Positions 7,641 to 14,596 are shown, counted from the first letter of the stretch. The stretch: 62,147 bases of DNA from Prochlorococcus sp. AG-424-P23 (GCA_003210135.1 QCNK01000009.1:1-62147), one strand, 5' to 3'. Program-made: numbers and translations. Notes: generated from the sequence alone by a model not told the origin.

Positions 7641-7943
7641 CTATTTAAACCAACCTTTTTTCTTTGGTTTAATCTCTTCTTTAATAACTTCTTTTTTTCT
7701 CCCAAATAATCCCTTTTTTTGGACTGGTAGATTCTCTTCAACAGGCATATATTTTCTTTTAAATAACCCTTTTGTAGGTTCTTTTTTAATTGCTTCTTTT
7801 GTGTCGGAAATCTTTGTTTTTTTAGGATTTGATTTTGAATTTTTGGGTTTTCTATCTGCGAATAAAGTTTGATATACAAAAAAACCAAAAACAGCAAAGA
7901 AGCCTAATGCCTGTACTAGAGCAGTTCCAAGATTATCAAACAT
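7641..7943 (-). CDS. Hypothetical membrane protein with Lys/Glu-rich tail (100 aa)
   Basis: One N-terminal membrane helix (residues 8-28, ALVQALGFFAVFGFFVYQTL) is followed by a long, very basic low-complexity tail with three repeats of a KKG-[WL]-F-[KG]-[RK]-like unit (GLFKRKY, GLFGRKK, GWFK). The repeated G-[LW]-F-K/R units may contact membrane or nucleic acid. The start abuts the stop of the upstream small secreted-protein gene at 7944, so the two form an operon. Another long frame in this tract, ending at 7637, is a shadow of this Lys-rich tail. Confidence 0.6.
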   Translation of the reverse strand: MFDNLGTALVQALGFFAVFGFFVYQTLFADRKPKNSKSNPKKTKISDTKEAIKKEPTKGLFKRKYMPVEENLPVQKKGLFGRKKEVIKEEIKPKKKGWFK

Positions 7944-8129
7944 TTAGGCCTCAACTTTGTATAAAGATTCTTTTTCTTTCGCTTCTATACATTTTTTATC
8001 ATTAGACAAGCATTCAATTTCTGCCTTCTTCTCAAGATGAGAACTGCAGCCACCTGCATTCGCATTAGATATTGAAAATAAAGTTAGTACCCCTAAGATT
8101 AAGGCGCATGAAGTGTTAATCGGTTTCAT
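7944..8129 (-). CDS. Small secreted Cys-containing protein, GGC-x2-H family (61 aa)
   Basis: Signal peptide (MKPINTSCALILGVLTLF, cleavage near ANA-GG), then a mature peptide of about 37 residues starting GGCSSHLEKK, with a later C-x-x-x-x-x-C pair (ECLSNDKKC). The ATG at 8129 is chosen over one at 8165 because it opens the signal peptide directly. The protein at 21352-21573 has the same plan (signal peptide, GGC-x-x-H, Lys-rich middle, late Cys pair), so the two look like paralogs. The function is unknown; metal or thiol chemistry in the periplasm or lumen is possible. Confidence 0.55.
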   Translation of the reverse strand: MKPINTSCALILGVLTLFSISNANAGGCSSHLEKKAEIECLSNDKKCIEAKEKESLYKVEA

Positions 8130-8214
8130 GAGTTTTATTTTTATTATGGAAAAATAATTTCGCAATTGCGAAGATAATCTTCTCTTGTGCTAAAAGTATC
8201 CCCTTTTTATATAT

Positions 8215-8394
8215 CTATTTGTAGTAATTAACTAAATCGATAATTAATATTGCTAGTAATGAAAAGCCTAAAATGAAAGGTAAATAAGGATATTTATTTA
8301 AAATTTTGTTTAGTTGATTTTTCGATGTTTGTTTTTCCTTTTTCTTTTCTCTAGGTGGCAAGCCTAACTCTTCCCTTCTCTTAGCTTCTCCCAT
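8215..8394 (-). CDS. DUF2839-like small membrane protein (59 aa)
   Basis: Begins MGEAKRREELGLPPREKKK, which closely follows the opening of cyanobacterial DUF2839 proteins (MGEAKRR, then LGLPPREKK). A basic linker and one transmembrane helix come next (PYLPFILGFSLLAILIIDLV). The function of the family is unknown. It lies 85 bp upstream of the 61-aa secreted-protein gene on the same strand. Confidence 0.6.
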   Translation of the reverse strand: MGEAKRREELGLPPREKKKEKQTSKNQLNKILNKYPYLPFILGFSLLAILIIDLVNYYK

Positions 8395-8518
8395 AATTTT
8401 TAACTATTTAAGACTATTTTATACACTTAGAAAAAGTAGTGTATTATTCTTGATTTAAATTATTAACGGTTAATTTAGTTTAAATTTTGGATATATTAAA
8501 AATATACAAAAAATTTAC

Positions 8519-8626
8519 ATGATAGAAGTAGTTTGGTCAGTAAATATAATGATTGCAATTCTGATTATTGGTGTTGCTTGGGTTCTTTATTACATATTTA
8601 CTTATGATCAAAAATTTACTTCCTAG
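8519..8626 (+). CDS. Micro-protein with one membrane helix (35 aa)
   Basis: MIEVVWSVNIMIAILIIGVA starts a nearly all-helix peptide, with a short polar tail ending YDQKFTS. The size and topology resemble the low-molecular-mass subunits of photosystems or cytochrome b6f, but it matches none that can be named. The stop is 4 bp before the start of the Nif11-domain gene, so the two are probably cotranscribed. Confidence 0.5.
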   Translation: MIEVVWSVNIMIAILIIGVAWVLYYIFTYDQKFTS

Positions 8627-8630
8627 ATAA

Positions 8631-8813
8631 ATGTCAAATAAAGATCTAAGAAATTTTCTAAAAAAAATAGAGCAACTTAATCAAATTGCTGAGCTAATAA
8701 AAAATAATCCTAGTAAAAAATTATCCCTTTCAAAATGCAAGAATCATGATGAAGTAATTAGATTAACCAGTGAATGGGGTTTTGATATTGGTAAAAGGTG
8801 GGGAGAATATTAA
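8631..8813 (+). CDS. Nif11-domain small protein (60 aa)
   Basis: MSNKDLRNFLKKIEQLNQIA opens the typical Nif11 helix pair (S-x-x-x-L-x-x-F-L-x-x-[IV]). The C-terminal half (HDEVIRLTSEWGFDIG) matches the A-x-x-x-G-[FY]-x-[IF] end of the domain. Nif11 domains serve as leader peptides of ribosomally made natural products in some cyanobacteria, and as free-standing proteins of unknown role in others. Here there is no double-Gly cleavage site, no Cys/Ser/Thr-rich core after the domain, and no lanthionine synthetase nearby. It is therefore best read as a free-standing member. Confidence 0.6.
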   Translation: MSNKDLRNFLKKIEQLNQIAELIKNNPSKKLSLSKCKNHDEVIRLTSEWGFDIGKRWGEY

Positions 8814-8898
8814 TTGATTTTATTACCAGCATTATTAAAATTGCCATCAACTTCAAATTAAATTCCTAAGATAAATTAGTATTTTTTGTATTGAAGTT

Positions 8899-9669
8899 AT
8901 GAAAGAAATTGGAGAGATAAAGTCAAATATATATAAAATAGCTGCTGTTACAGATAGAGGGCAAAGATTAAATAAATTAATTTCTCCTATGTATGAGGAA
9001 AAAGCTAATGAAATGGATGAATTGATTGATGCTCTTAAAGACTTTAGTTTTGAAATATCAGAAAAATTATTGTCTGGGGAGTGGGAATTGATTTTTTCTA
9101 ATGTTGAATTATTTCGAAGTTCTCCTTTCTTCCTTGCTATTGAAAAGGCATTAAATGATGAATTTAAAAGTAATCTTTTTTTTAAATTACATCAATTGCA
9201 AGTAGGATCCTTTGGTATTTCAACTATTGGGAGAATTGCTCAAAAGATTGATTTTGACAAAAAAGAATTTATATCTACTTTTGACACTACAATATTTGGT
9301 CTCACAACAATTCCTATCTTAGGTTGGTTCAAACTATTGCCTACTTTTGGAGGAAGAGTAATAACCCTAGCAAGTGATTTAGTGTTAAGAAATAATTTAC
9401 TTGATATGAACTTACAAAAGACAAAAGTTTCCAAAGTTGATGGACTTAATAAGATTCCATTATTTAGTGAATTACTTATGGATAGGTGGTATCCAGTTAA
9501 AGAGGTATGGAATAAGTTACCTTGGAATAAAGAATCGCCTAATTGCCAGGTTTCAATAATGTACTTAGACGATGAAATGAGAATTATGCAGGATATGTAT
9601 GGGTCTATTTTTATTTATATAAGGCCTTCAATTTCCTTGTTGAATTCAAATACAATCTCTAATGATTAA
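8899..9669 (+). CDS. PAP/fibrillin family lipid-associated protein (256 aa)
   Basis: It has the fibrillin opening (a helical segment, then SGEWELIFSNVELFRSSPFF), a central beta region (QVGSFGISTIGRIAQKIDFD), and the closing motif MYLDDEMRIMQDMYGSIFIY. That closing motif is the D-x-x-[ML]-R-I-x-[RQ]-D-x-x-G signature of plastid-lipid-associated proteins. Members sit on thylakoids or lipid droplets and bind quinones and carotenoids. It is longer than the 180-aa member at 5929, which lacks the N-terminal helical extension. Confidence 0.85.
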   Translation: MKEIGEIKSNIYKIAAVTDRGQRLNKLISPMYEEKANEMDELIDALKDFSFEISEKLLSGEWELIFSNVELFRSSPFFLAIEKALNDEFKSNLFFKLHQLQVGSFGISTIGRIAQKIDFDKKEFISTFDTTIFGLTTIPILGWFKLLPTFGGRVITLASDLVLRNNLLDMNLQKTKVSKVDGLNKIPLFSELLMDRWYPVKEVWNKLPWNKESPNCQVSIMYLDDEMRIMQDMYGSIFIYIRPSISLLNSNTISND

Positions 9670-9774
9670 TTAAAACACTGAATAATAATTTTGTAATTTA
9701 TAGAAAAAACCATTAAAAATTTATTTTAAAGATTAATTAATAAAAACATCTCACATCTTAAATACATATAAGTT

Positions 9775-9791
9775 ATGTTCATAATGAACAT
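9775..9791. promoter_or_regulatory. 17-bp perfect palindrome upstream of the TM2 gene
   Basis: ATGTTCATAATGAACAT is an 8+1+8 inverted repeat that ends 9 bp before the ATG at 9801 and is followed by a run of seven Ts. It could be an operator for a dimeric regulator, or the stem of a weak terminator for the upstream fibrillin transcript. The AT-rich stem argues against a strong terminator. It does not match the cyanobacterial LexA or NtcA consensus. Confidence 0.4.
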
Positions 9792-9800
9792 TTTTTTATT

Positions 9801-10115
9801 ATGCTTAGAAATCAAGAAAAAAATTCAGTTGTTAAAGGAATATTCCTAATAGGAGGTTGGGGCTTAGGTCTAGACAGATTCTACGAAGGAGATAAAAAAG
9901 GTGGTTTTTTATCAATCATTGGCTGGAGTATCACTTTTTTTAGCTTTATCTTTCTTAAATGTTCAGGTTACGAATATGTTGAGGGTGTGAAAAATTATTC
10001 AGATTATTCCCCTAACCCATTAATAGTATTACCTTTACTTGCAGGAGCATATGGTGGCTTTCTAATAATTAAGAAGGCATTTAGATTAGCAAAGCAATTT
10101 GAAAATGCTGAATAA
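9801..10115 (+). CDS. TM2-domain-like membrane protein (104 aa)
   Basis: The segment IGGWGLGLDRFYEGDKKGGF is the TM2-domain hallmark (G-x-x-G-x-[DH]-R-F-Y-x-G, then G between two helices). Helices are predicted at about residues 33-50 and 72-90. A soluble loop contains one Cys (KCSGYEY). TM2 proteins are widespread small two-helix proteins of unclear function. Confidence 0.65.
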   Translation: MLRNQEKNSVVKGIFLIGGWGLGLDRFYEGDKKGGFLSIIGWSITFFSFIFLKCSGYEYVEGVKNYSDYSPNPLIVLPLLAGAYGGFLIIKKAFRLAKQFENAE

Positions 10116-10133
10116 TAATACCAACAGGCAAGT

Positions 10134-10295
10134 TCAAGATAATAATCCAGATCCTTTCAAATAAAATTTAAATAAAAGAATTACTAAAAGGTTCACTATT
10201 GCCAGGGCTACTAAGCCATTTCTGTTTTTTACATCTAATTTCTTGACTAAATTAGAAAGATAAACAACTGGATTTTCTGGCTCTTTATTATCCAA
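10134..10295 (-). CDS. Micro-protein with one membrane helix, TTG start (53 aa)
   Basis: A clean frame starting at TTG (MDNKEPENPVVYLSNLVKKL) with a polar N-terminal half and one C-terminal membrane helix (LVALAIVNLLVILLFKFYL). No ATG lies in the frame, which explains why it would be missed. The amino-acid pattern is protein-like. The gene is convergent with the TM2 gene, with 18 bp between stops. Confidence 0.5.
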   Translation of the reverse strand: MDNKEPENPVVYLSNLVKKLDVKNRNGLVALAIVNLLVILLFKFYLKGSGLLS

Positions 10296-10390
10296 ATTTT
10301 ATTTAAATATTTATTTGTCAAGAAAATATCACAGTTTCATTTGAAGAATCAAAATTGTAAAGATGAATATCCAAAAGAAATAAATAATTT

Positions 10391-10765
10391 TTAACCCATA
10401 ATTCCTGCATTTCTTAAAAACGCTTTACCCATATTTCCAATTACTAAAAATAGAGACAAATTAATTAAAAGAATTATTAATAATGCCAACATTTTATAGT
10501 TTGGATTAGTTGAAATACCATCAAATCCATTATTAAGAAATCTTTTAAAAAGTGATTTGTCAATTTTTAGTTTTTGTTGCTTAGAATCAAGTTTCACTTT
10601 TTCTTCTAAAGAGTCTTGATTACTTGCTTTCTCTAGAAATTCTGTAAATGCCTTAACATTTTCTTCTTTTCTATTCCCCTCATTAAGATCTTTATTATCT
10701 TCATTCAAATTGGGGGCCGATTCGATTGAATTATTTTCTTCAGAATTAAGTTTTGAATCTTCCAA
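10391..10765 (-). CDS. Hypothetical tail-anchored protein (124 aa)
   Basis: A long acidic Asn/Glu-rich N-terminal half (residues 1-70) looks disordered. A basic segment follows (KIDKSLFKRFLNNGFDG), then a C-terminal membrane helix (about 93-113, LALLIILLINLSLFLVIGN) and a short tail. The plan fits a tail-anchored cytoplasmic protein. The function is unknown. A TAATAT-like -10 element lies upstream, next to the minus-strand terminator at 10800-10833. Confidence 0.55.
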   Translation of the reverse strand: MEDSKLNSEENNSIESAPNLNEDNKDLNEGNRKEENVKAFTEFLEKASNQDSLEEKVKLDSKQQKLKIDKSLFKRFLNNGFDGISTNPNYKMLALLIILLINLSLFLVIGNMGKAFLRNAGIMG

Positions 10766-10799
10766 ATTAGTAGTAAATGCTAGGAGTATATTACACCAT

Positions 10800-10833
10800 A
10801 AAAAAAACCCACTCGATCAATTGAAGAGAGGGT
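10800..10833 (-). terminator. Probable rho-independent terminator on the minus strand
   Basis: Read on the minus strand, ACCCTCTC and GAGTGGGT form an 8-bp stem with one mismatch around an 11-nt loop, followed by eight Ts. It sits upstream of the 10765 gene, not downstream of any recognised minus-strand gene. It would therefore end an unannotated minus-strand RNA that starts in 10834-10945. Confidence 0.5.
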
Positions 10834-10944
10834 AAGCTAAGGTTAAAGTTCTTGTTTAGATTGTAATTTATTTTAATTAAATTTGGGGTTTTAGAATAAT
10901 CAGGTTTAAATTTTGATTACATTCAAGCTTATCTTTTCGTAAAT

Positions 10945-11151
10945 ATGTTAGATGCGAATACTAAAAAAGCATGTAAAGATGATCCCTCAATAAGAGAAAT
11001 TAAAATTAGAAATATAGAACATGCTATTGAACAAGCAGAATTGATGATAAAAGAATCAAAAATGAGCCAAGAAGAATTAATCTTCTTAAAAAGAAAAATA
11101 TCTGACTCAAAACAGGATTTAGAGATACTTTATTTAATGAAAATTCAATGA
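10945..11151 (+). CDS. Hypothetical helical protein (68 aa)
   Basis: Soluble and highly charged: MLDANTKKACKDDPSIREIK, then a long predicted helix through AIEQAELMIKESKMSQEELI and LKRKISDSKQDLEILYLM with coiled-coil-like heptad spacing. It has one Cys (C10). No domain is recognised. Confidence 0.55.
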   Translation: MLDANTKKACKDDPSIREIKIRNIEHAIEQAELMIKESKMSQEELIFLKRKISDSKQDLEILYLMKIQ

Positions 11152-11276
11152 ATATAAATTTGTTCCTCATAAAAAATATTGAATTTTTCAAAGAAAATTA
11201 ATTTGTATATTTGAAGACTAATAAAGTTTAAAGGGAATGTAAGAATTTTTATAAAGGTTCTTGTTAACTCTAAATT

Positions 11277-11378
11277 ATGTCTAAAAATAACCTATATATA
11301 CCTTTAAAGTTCGTTCCATATATCTTCATATCCCTAACTGCTATTACAATAACAGCAGCTACATATGTAATTACTTAG
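11277..11378 (+). CDS. Possible micro-protein with one membrane helix (33 aa)
   Basis: MSKNNLYIPLKFVPYIFISL begins a short peptide, with a single hydrophobic segment through TAITITAATYVIT. The size fits the small photosynthetic-complex subunits, but no named subunit matches. Coding support is limited to the open frame. Confidence 0.4.
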   Translation: MSKNNLYIPLKFVPYIFISLTAITITAATYVIT

Positions 11379-11441
11379 TTCTATCTGCTATAAAAAGTTT
11401 TTAAATATAAATAAATTAAAATATTTGTAAAAATAAATTAT

Positions 11442-11684
11442 ATGAATAAAGTCAAAACGGCAATTTTTACAATGTCATTAATCCTATTTTCCCTTATAGG
11501 AATTAAAAAATTAATTTATATGTATCAAACTAAAGATTTAAAAAATAAAGAAGAGCTGATCTTAAATGAATCTATACGTGTTTTAAGTGAATGTTTCGAT
11601 CTGGAAAATAAAAATAAAAGAACTCTTAATGAATCAATTGTATTAATTGAATATTGCTTAGAGGAATATAGATATAAAAACTGA
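11442..11684 (+). CDS. Hypothetical membrane-anchored protein (80 aa)
   Basis: An N-terminal membrane helix (residues 6-26, TAIFTMSLILFSLIGIKKLI) is followed by a charged helical region with two cysteines (SECFDLENKN, EYCLEEYRY). It is likely to be anchored with its C-terminal domain on one face of the membrane. No family is recognised. Confidence 0.5.
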   Translation: MNKVKTAIFTMSLILFSLIGIKKLIYMYQTKDLKNKEELILNESIRVLSECFDLENKNKRTLNESIVLIEYCLEEYRYKN

Positions 11685-11819
11685 TTTCAAAATTTTAATG
11701 ATAAATTCTTTAATACTTCACTAAAATGCAAATTAACGCAATTATTTTTGATCAATTAGCTTGGTATTTTCCATGCCTTTTTGTTATTAATAATATTTTC
11801 CTATTTAAATGTTTTCAAA

Positions 11820-12224
11820 ATGACTAAAGTCAAATGTTCTTATTTAGGGAATTTAAACTGCGAAGCTATTCATATACAATCAGGAAGTCTTATTAGAACA
11901 GACGCGCCTTTAGATCACTGTGGTAAAGGTGAAAATTTTTCACCAACTGATTTATTAGCTACATCTTTAGGTACTTGCCTGCTGACTATTATGGCAATTA
12001 AAGCTAAATCTAAAGGATTTGAATTGGAAGGTATATATTTAAATATTGAAAAACTAATGACACAAAATAGCGAGAGAAAAATTAAAGAACTAATAATAGA
12101 TATTTTTATACCAGAAAGGGCTTCAAATGAAACTGTTAATTTTTTGAAAAAAGCTTCAGAAGATTGTCCAGTTACAAGAAATTTATCTCAAGAAATAGAT
12201 ATTAAAATAAGTTGGCATCATTAA
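11820..12224 (+). CDS. OsmC/Ohr-family peroxiredoxin-like protein
   Basis: 134 residues. The two redox cysteines of the family are present: C53 in LGTCLLTIMAIKAKSKG (after the SPTDLLATSLG segment) and C116 in EDCPVTRNLS. OsmC/Ohr proteins reduce organic hydroperoxides with a thiol pair at the dimer interface. The frame is open from 11781, but the ATG at 11820 (MTKVKCSYLGN) is the better start because the upstream residues are a hydrophobic run not seen in this cytosolic family. Confidence 0.85.
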   Translation: MTKVKCSYLGNLNCEAIHIQSGSLIRTDAPLDHCGKGENFSPTDLLATSLGTCLLTIMAIKAKSKGFELEGIYLNIEKLMTQNSERKIKELIIDIFIPERASNETVNFLKKASEDCPVTRNLSQEIDIKISWHH

Positions 12225-12253
12225 TAATCTAATAAAGAATAATTAAAAAAATA

Positions 12254-12373
12254 ATGAAATACTTTATTGGAATAATCATTCTTTTATTTGGAATATACAT
12301 AACAACTGATTCGGCATTAAAGACTAGGTATACAAGAAAAAGGCTTTCAAAGAAAAAAAGTAAATATTTTTAA
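12254..12373 (+). CDS. Micro-protein with one membrane helix (39 aa)
   Basis: MKYFIGIIILLFGIYITTDS forms one membrane helix, followed by a strongly basic tail (KTRYTRKRLSKKKSKYF). The topology and positive-inside tail are plausible for a real micro-protein. It lies 29 bp after the OsmC gene on the same strand. Confidence 0.5.
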   Translation: MKYFIGIIILLFGIYITTDSALKTRYTRKRLSKKKSKYF

Positions 12374-12441
12374 TTTTATTTTAAAATTTAAGGAATAAGA
12401 GTTTTTTTTTTATTCTAAGAATTAATGGATTATTTAGGTTT

Positions 12442-12726
12442 TTATTTTTTCACTATTCTTTGATCAATCAAACCAATTAAAGGGATCATGAAATTTACAT
12501 TTATTCCAACAGTGCACCATATATAAATAATAAGAAAAATTATTTTTATATATAAATTAGGTGGTAATGTGAAAAATATTTTGAAAAACCCTCCAATGAA
12601 TAATACCAATATTCCAATTTGCAAAAGACCTTTAATTATCCATATAATTCCATTTTTTTTTATATTTTTGTAAAACCAGAAAAGAACAAAACCAAATAAA
12701 AATACATAAATAAGATTTATGATCAT
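12442..12726 (-). CDS. Hypothetical membrane protein (94 aa)
   Basis: Three hydrophobic segments (about residues 2-18, 28-52 and 58-82) joined by short basic loops (KNIKKNG, PPNLYIK). It is very rich in Ile and Phe and has no recognised motif. Confidence 0.5.
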   Translation of the reverse strand: MIINLIYVFLFGFVLFWFYKNIKKNGIIWIIKGLLQIGILVLFIGGFFKIFFTLPPNLYIKIIFLIIYIWCTVGINVNFMIPLIGLIDQRIVKK

Positions 12727-12866
12727 CTTTTTAGAGAAAATCTAAGAAATATGCCATCATCAAGGCATGACTATAATTATCACTTTTTCATCTGCGATAT
12801 TTTTTTAAAATTGGAAAAGTTATACAAAAAACAATAAATATAAAATTCGTTGAATCAAATTTTATC

Positions 12867-13250
12867 TTAAAACATTTTCAATTTTAGTAAATTAACTCTT
12901 TTTTGATTAACTCCCAAATCACTTTCTCCAACTCTCGATTCTGATCTTATTGATAAGATGTTTGATTCAGGCAAAAAGGATACCTCTAAGTCGTCTACAT
13001 ACTTCATCCATTTACTGGTTGCCTCAGCATGAAGATAATCGCCATCAATTTCTACAATCTCGGTTCTTGGAGTGTTTTCGATGAATGTTTTAATTTCTTC
13101 AAAAGGTTCTTCAATATTGTTAACCTCCCATTCCTCTCGCACACAATGGGCAATCTCTACACAAGGTTTTAGTTCTACATGTGAGGCAAATGATGAAGAA
13201 GGGAATAGAAAGCTAGAGCAAATTAAAATTGCTAAAAAAAGTATTTTCAT
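12867..13250 (-). CDS. DUF1499-family exported protein
   Basis: Signal peptide (MKILFLAILICSSFLFPSSSF, cleavage near FAS-HV). The DUF1499 pattern follows: TEIVEIDGDYLHAEATSK (the Y-[LI]-x-x-x-x-x-[ST] strand), YVDDLEVSFLPESN, and the C-terminal IRSESRVGESDLGVNQKRV, which is the family's R-S-x-S-R-x-G-x-x-D-x-G-x-N-x-x-R signature. The function of the family is unknown. The 127-aa length is close to the domain alone. Confidence 0.85.
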   Translation of the reverse strand: MKILFLAILICSSFLFPSSSFASHVELKPCVEIAHCVREEWEVNNIEEPFEEIKTFIENTPRTEIVEIDGDYLHAEATSKWMKYVDDLEVSFLPESNILSIRSESRVGESDLGVNQKRVNLLKLKMF

Positions 13251-13390
13251 TATCTTTAGAATTTAACAATTTATAATCTAACGAATCAAATTACTAATTT
13301 GTAATGCCGTTTGACATTATTTTTGAAGAAGACATGTTGTATGTTTTTATATTCAGGATTTAATATGTATTTATTTATCTCAAATAATCA

Positions 13391-13487
13391 AAAAAAAAGA
13401 TCTCTCAGAAAGAGATCTTTTTAAAATTGATTTAAATCAGTGTTTCCTTGTTTCCACTGAATTAAACCAATCCTCCTACACACACCA
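13391..13487 (-). ncRNA. Putative Yfr2-family small RNA
   Basis: On the minus strand, a TAATAG -10-like box (around 13494) precedes GGTGTGTGTAGGAGGA (near 13472-13487). A 6-bp hairpin follows: TCAGTG and CACTGA closing a loop that holds AAGGAAAC, so the stem-loop carries AGGAAACA, the Yfr2-family hallmark. The element ends in the terminator at 13394-13422. The GTGTGTG-T-AGGAG segment can pair over 12 bp, with one bulged U, to the Yfr1 core motif. The 5' end is estimated. The family call rests on the loop motif and the overall layout. Confidence 0.6.
13394..13422. terminator. Strong bidirectional terminator hairpin
   Basis: AAAAAGATCTCT and AGAGATCTTTTT form a perfect 12-bp stem around a 5-nt loop. 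A T-run is present in both directions (longer on the minus strand), so it can end both the minus-strand Yfr2-like RNA and any plus-strand transcript entering from the left. The 464-bp gap 13251-13715 holds no convincing gene, only this and the two RNA elements. Confidence 0.8.
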
Positions 13488-13559
13488 ATACTATTACACT
13501 CGAATTTAATGTATGTAAGACCTATTGGACCTCTATTTAGATTGTCACAAGGTCAAAAA

Positions 13560-13637
13560 TAACAAAAGTACTCAAACTTTGCAGTTGAGTACTTTTAATT
13601 AATCAGAAAAAAGTGTGTGAGGAGTTTCTGATAACTA
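13560..13637 (-). ncRNA. Putative small RNA with the Yfr1 core motif in a hairpin loop
   Basis: On the minus strand, ATCAGAAA (13625-13632) and TTTCTGAT (13602-13609) form a perfect 8-bp stem. The loop contains ACTCCTCACACAC overlapping its edge, the same 13 bases as the core of Yfr1 at 41066-41078. A terminator follows at once: AAAAGTACTCAA and TTGAGTACTTTT form a 12-bp perfect stem (13564-13596). A -10-like AATTATAG lies about 8 bp upstream of the first stem. It differs from Yfr1, where the motif is single-stranded between two hairpins. No other motif copy was seen in the window. Confidence 0.6.
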
Positions 13638-13715
13638 TAATTTACTGCGTAAGTGATTTAAAAGGCTACAGTATAAATTACTAATTATTTAAATCTTTCA
13701 AAAAATTGGCCGTTG

Positions 13716-13883
13716 ATGAAAAAAAATAATCATATACATAAAAAATTCATTAAAAGTATTTACAAAAAAATCATTTTTATTATTTCGGCAATTGCTCTTT
13801 TTTCAGTAATAGCAGGTGTTGTCAAATATTCGCTAACTTATATTGAAAATAATCCCGAAAAATACTTACCTTCACAAAAGTAA
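13716..13883 (+). CDS. Hypothetical single-helix membrane protein (55 aa)
   Basis: A basic N-terminus (MKKNNHIHKKFIKSIYKK), one membrane helix (residues 19-38, IIFIISAIALFSVIAGVV) and a short tail ending YLPSQK. A TATAAA-like -10 element lies about 45 bp upstream. No family is recognised. Confidence 0.5.
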   Translation: MKKNNHIHKKFIKSIYKKIIFIISAIALFSVIAGVVKYSLTYIENNPEKYLPSQK

Positions 13884-13960
13884 GACAAAAATTAAGTATA
13901 AATTCACTTCAAAAAATCTATAAAGTGTCTTAAATATGTTTTACATAGAAAGATTGAGTC

Positions 13961-14104
13961 ATGAAAATCAAAAACACTTCAGTTCTTAATCAGAGTAATA
14001 TTCATTTAAGTCAATTTAAAAATAAGCATAAATATCAAATACTTGAGAATTACTGGAAGAAAAGAAAGAAAGAATGTGAAAAAAATCTTTCAAAATTTTG
14101 CTAA
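13961..14104 (+). CDS. Hypothetical basic micro-protein (47 aa)
   Basis: Soluble and strongly basic: MKIKNTSVLNQSNIHLSQFK, then ENYWKKRKKECEKNLSKFC. It has two cysteines near the C-terminus (C39 and C47). The stop is 13 bp before the next gene (14118), so cotranscription is likely. Confidence 0.45.
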   Translation: MKIKNTSVLNQSNIHLSQFKNKHKYQILENYWKKRKKECEKNLSKFC

Positions 14105-14117
14105 CCGATAATTAATT

Positions 14118-14366
14118 ATGAATTTTATTTTTTCTTTTTTATTGGCATCTGTGATGTGGGTACAAGTTCCACAGTGGGAAGCTGACTGGTCAAAATGTGC
14201 TGTAGATGTTCCCGATTCATCTTGTCACTGGTACGTAGCTGCTCCCGATAATACTTTTGGGGAAGGATTTAATTGGGAAAACGCTCCTTGGTTTGATGCT
14301 AATGGATTGCAGGATGTGGCAAAAATTGAGAAAGAATCTGTAGTTGAAAAACTTCAAAATAACTAA
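14118..14366 (+). CDS. Conserved hypothetical exported protein (82 aa)
   Basis: The N-terminal hydrophobic stretch (MNFIFSFLLASVMWVQVP) is a likely signal or anchor. The rest is Trp- and acid-rich (QWEADWSKCAVDVPDSSCHW, FNWENAPWFDANG) with two cysteines 12 residues apart. The marked Trp/Asp/Asn content contrasts with the basic micro-proteins around it. The function is unknown. Confidence 0.55.
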   Translation: MNFIFSFLLASVMWVQVPQWEADWSKCAVDVPDSSCHWYVAAPDNTFGEGFNWENAPWFDANGLQDVAKIEKESVVEKLQNN

Positions 14367-14449
14367 AGTTTCTATTTCATCAATTAACTTTTAAAAGCAT
14401 TTAAATCCAATCGCTTAGAGGTTAACTTTTGATTAAATAAAAAATTTTT

Positions 14450-14596
14450 ATGCGTTTCAAAGTAAGTCTCAAAAAAAATGGCAAGGAATTTGATGAAGTT
14501 GTTATAGCTAATAATAAAAAAGAAGCTATGGAAGTAGCTTTAAAAAACAATCCAGAAGCTCAAGCATTAAACTCTGATTGGACATTTAAGATTTAA
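14450..14596 (+). CDS. Conserved hypothetical small protein (48 aa)
   Basis: A compact beta-alpha-beta-looking protein: MRFKVSLKKNGKEFDEVVIA, helix KKEAMEVALKNNPEAQAL, then SDWTFKI. This resembles small nucleic-acid or metabolite-binding folds without a nameable family. Its stop codon directly abuts the convergent stop of znuB. Confidence 0.55.
   Translation: MRFKVSLKKNGKEFDEVVIANNKKEAMEVALKNNPEAQALNSDWTFKI

Noticed and set aside
7637..7897. Lys-rich 86-aa frame overlapping the 100-aa membrane protein
   Set aside because: It is in another frame of the same AT-rich tract and lacks the membrane helix and repeated G-[LW]-F units; it looks like a shadow.
11725..11826. 33-aa frame just upstream of the OsmC gene
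   Set aside because: It overlaps the OsmC start and has no ribosome site or recognisable pattern.
13300..13390. Very short plus-strand frame (19 aa) left of the terminator
   Set aside because: It is too short, has no Shine-Dalgarno sequence and its composition matches AT-rich intergenic DNA.
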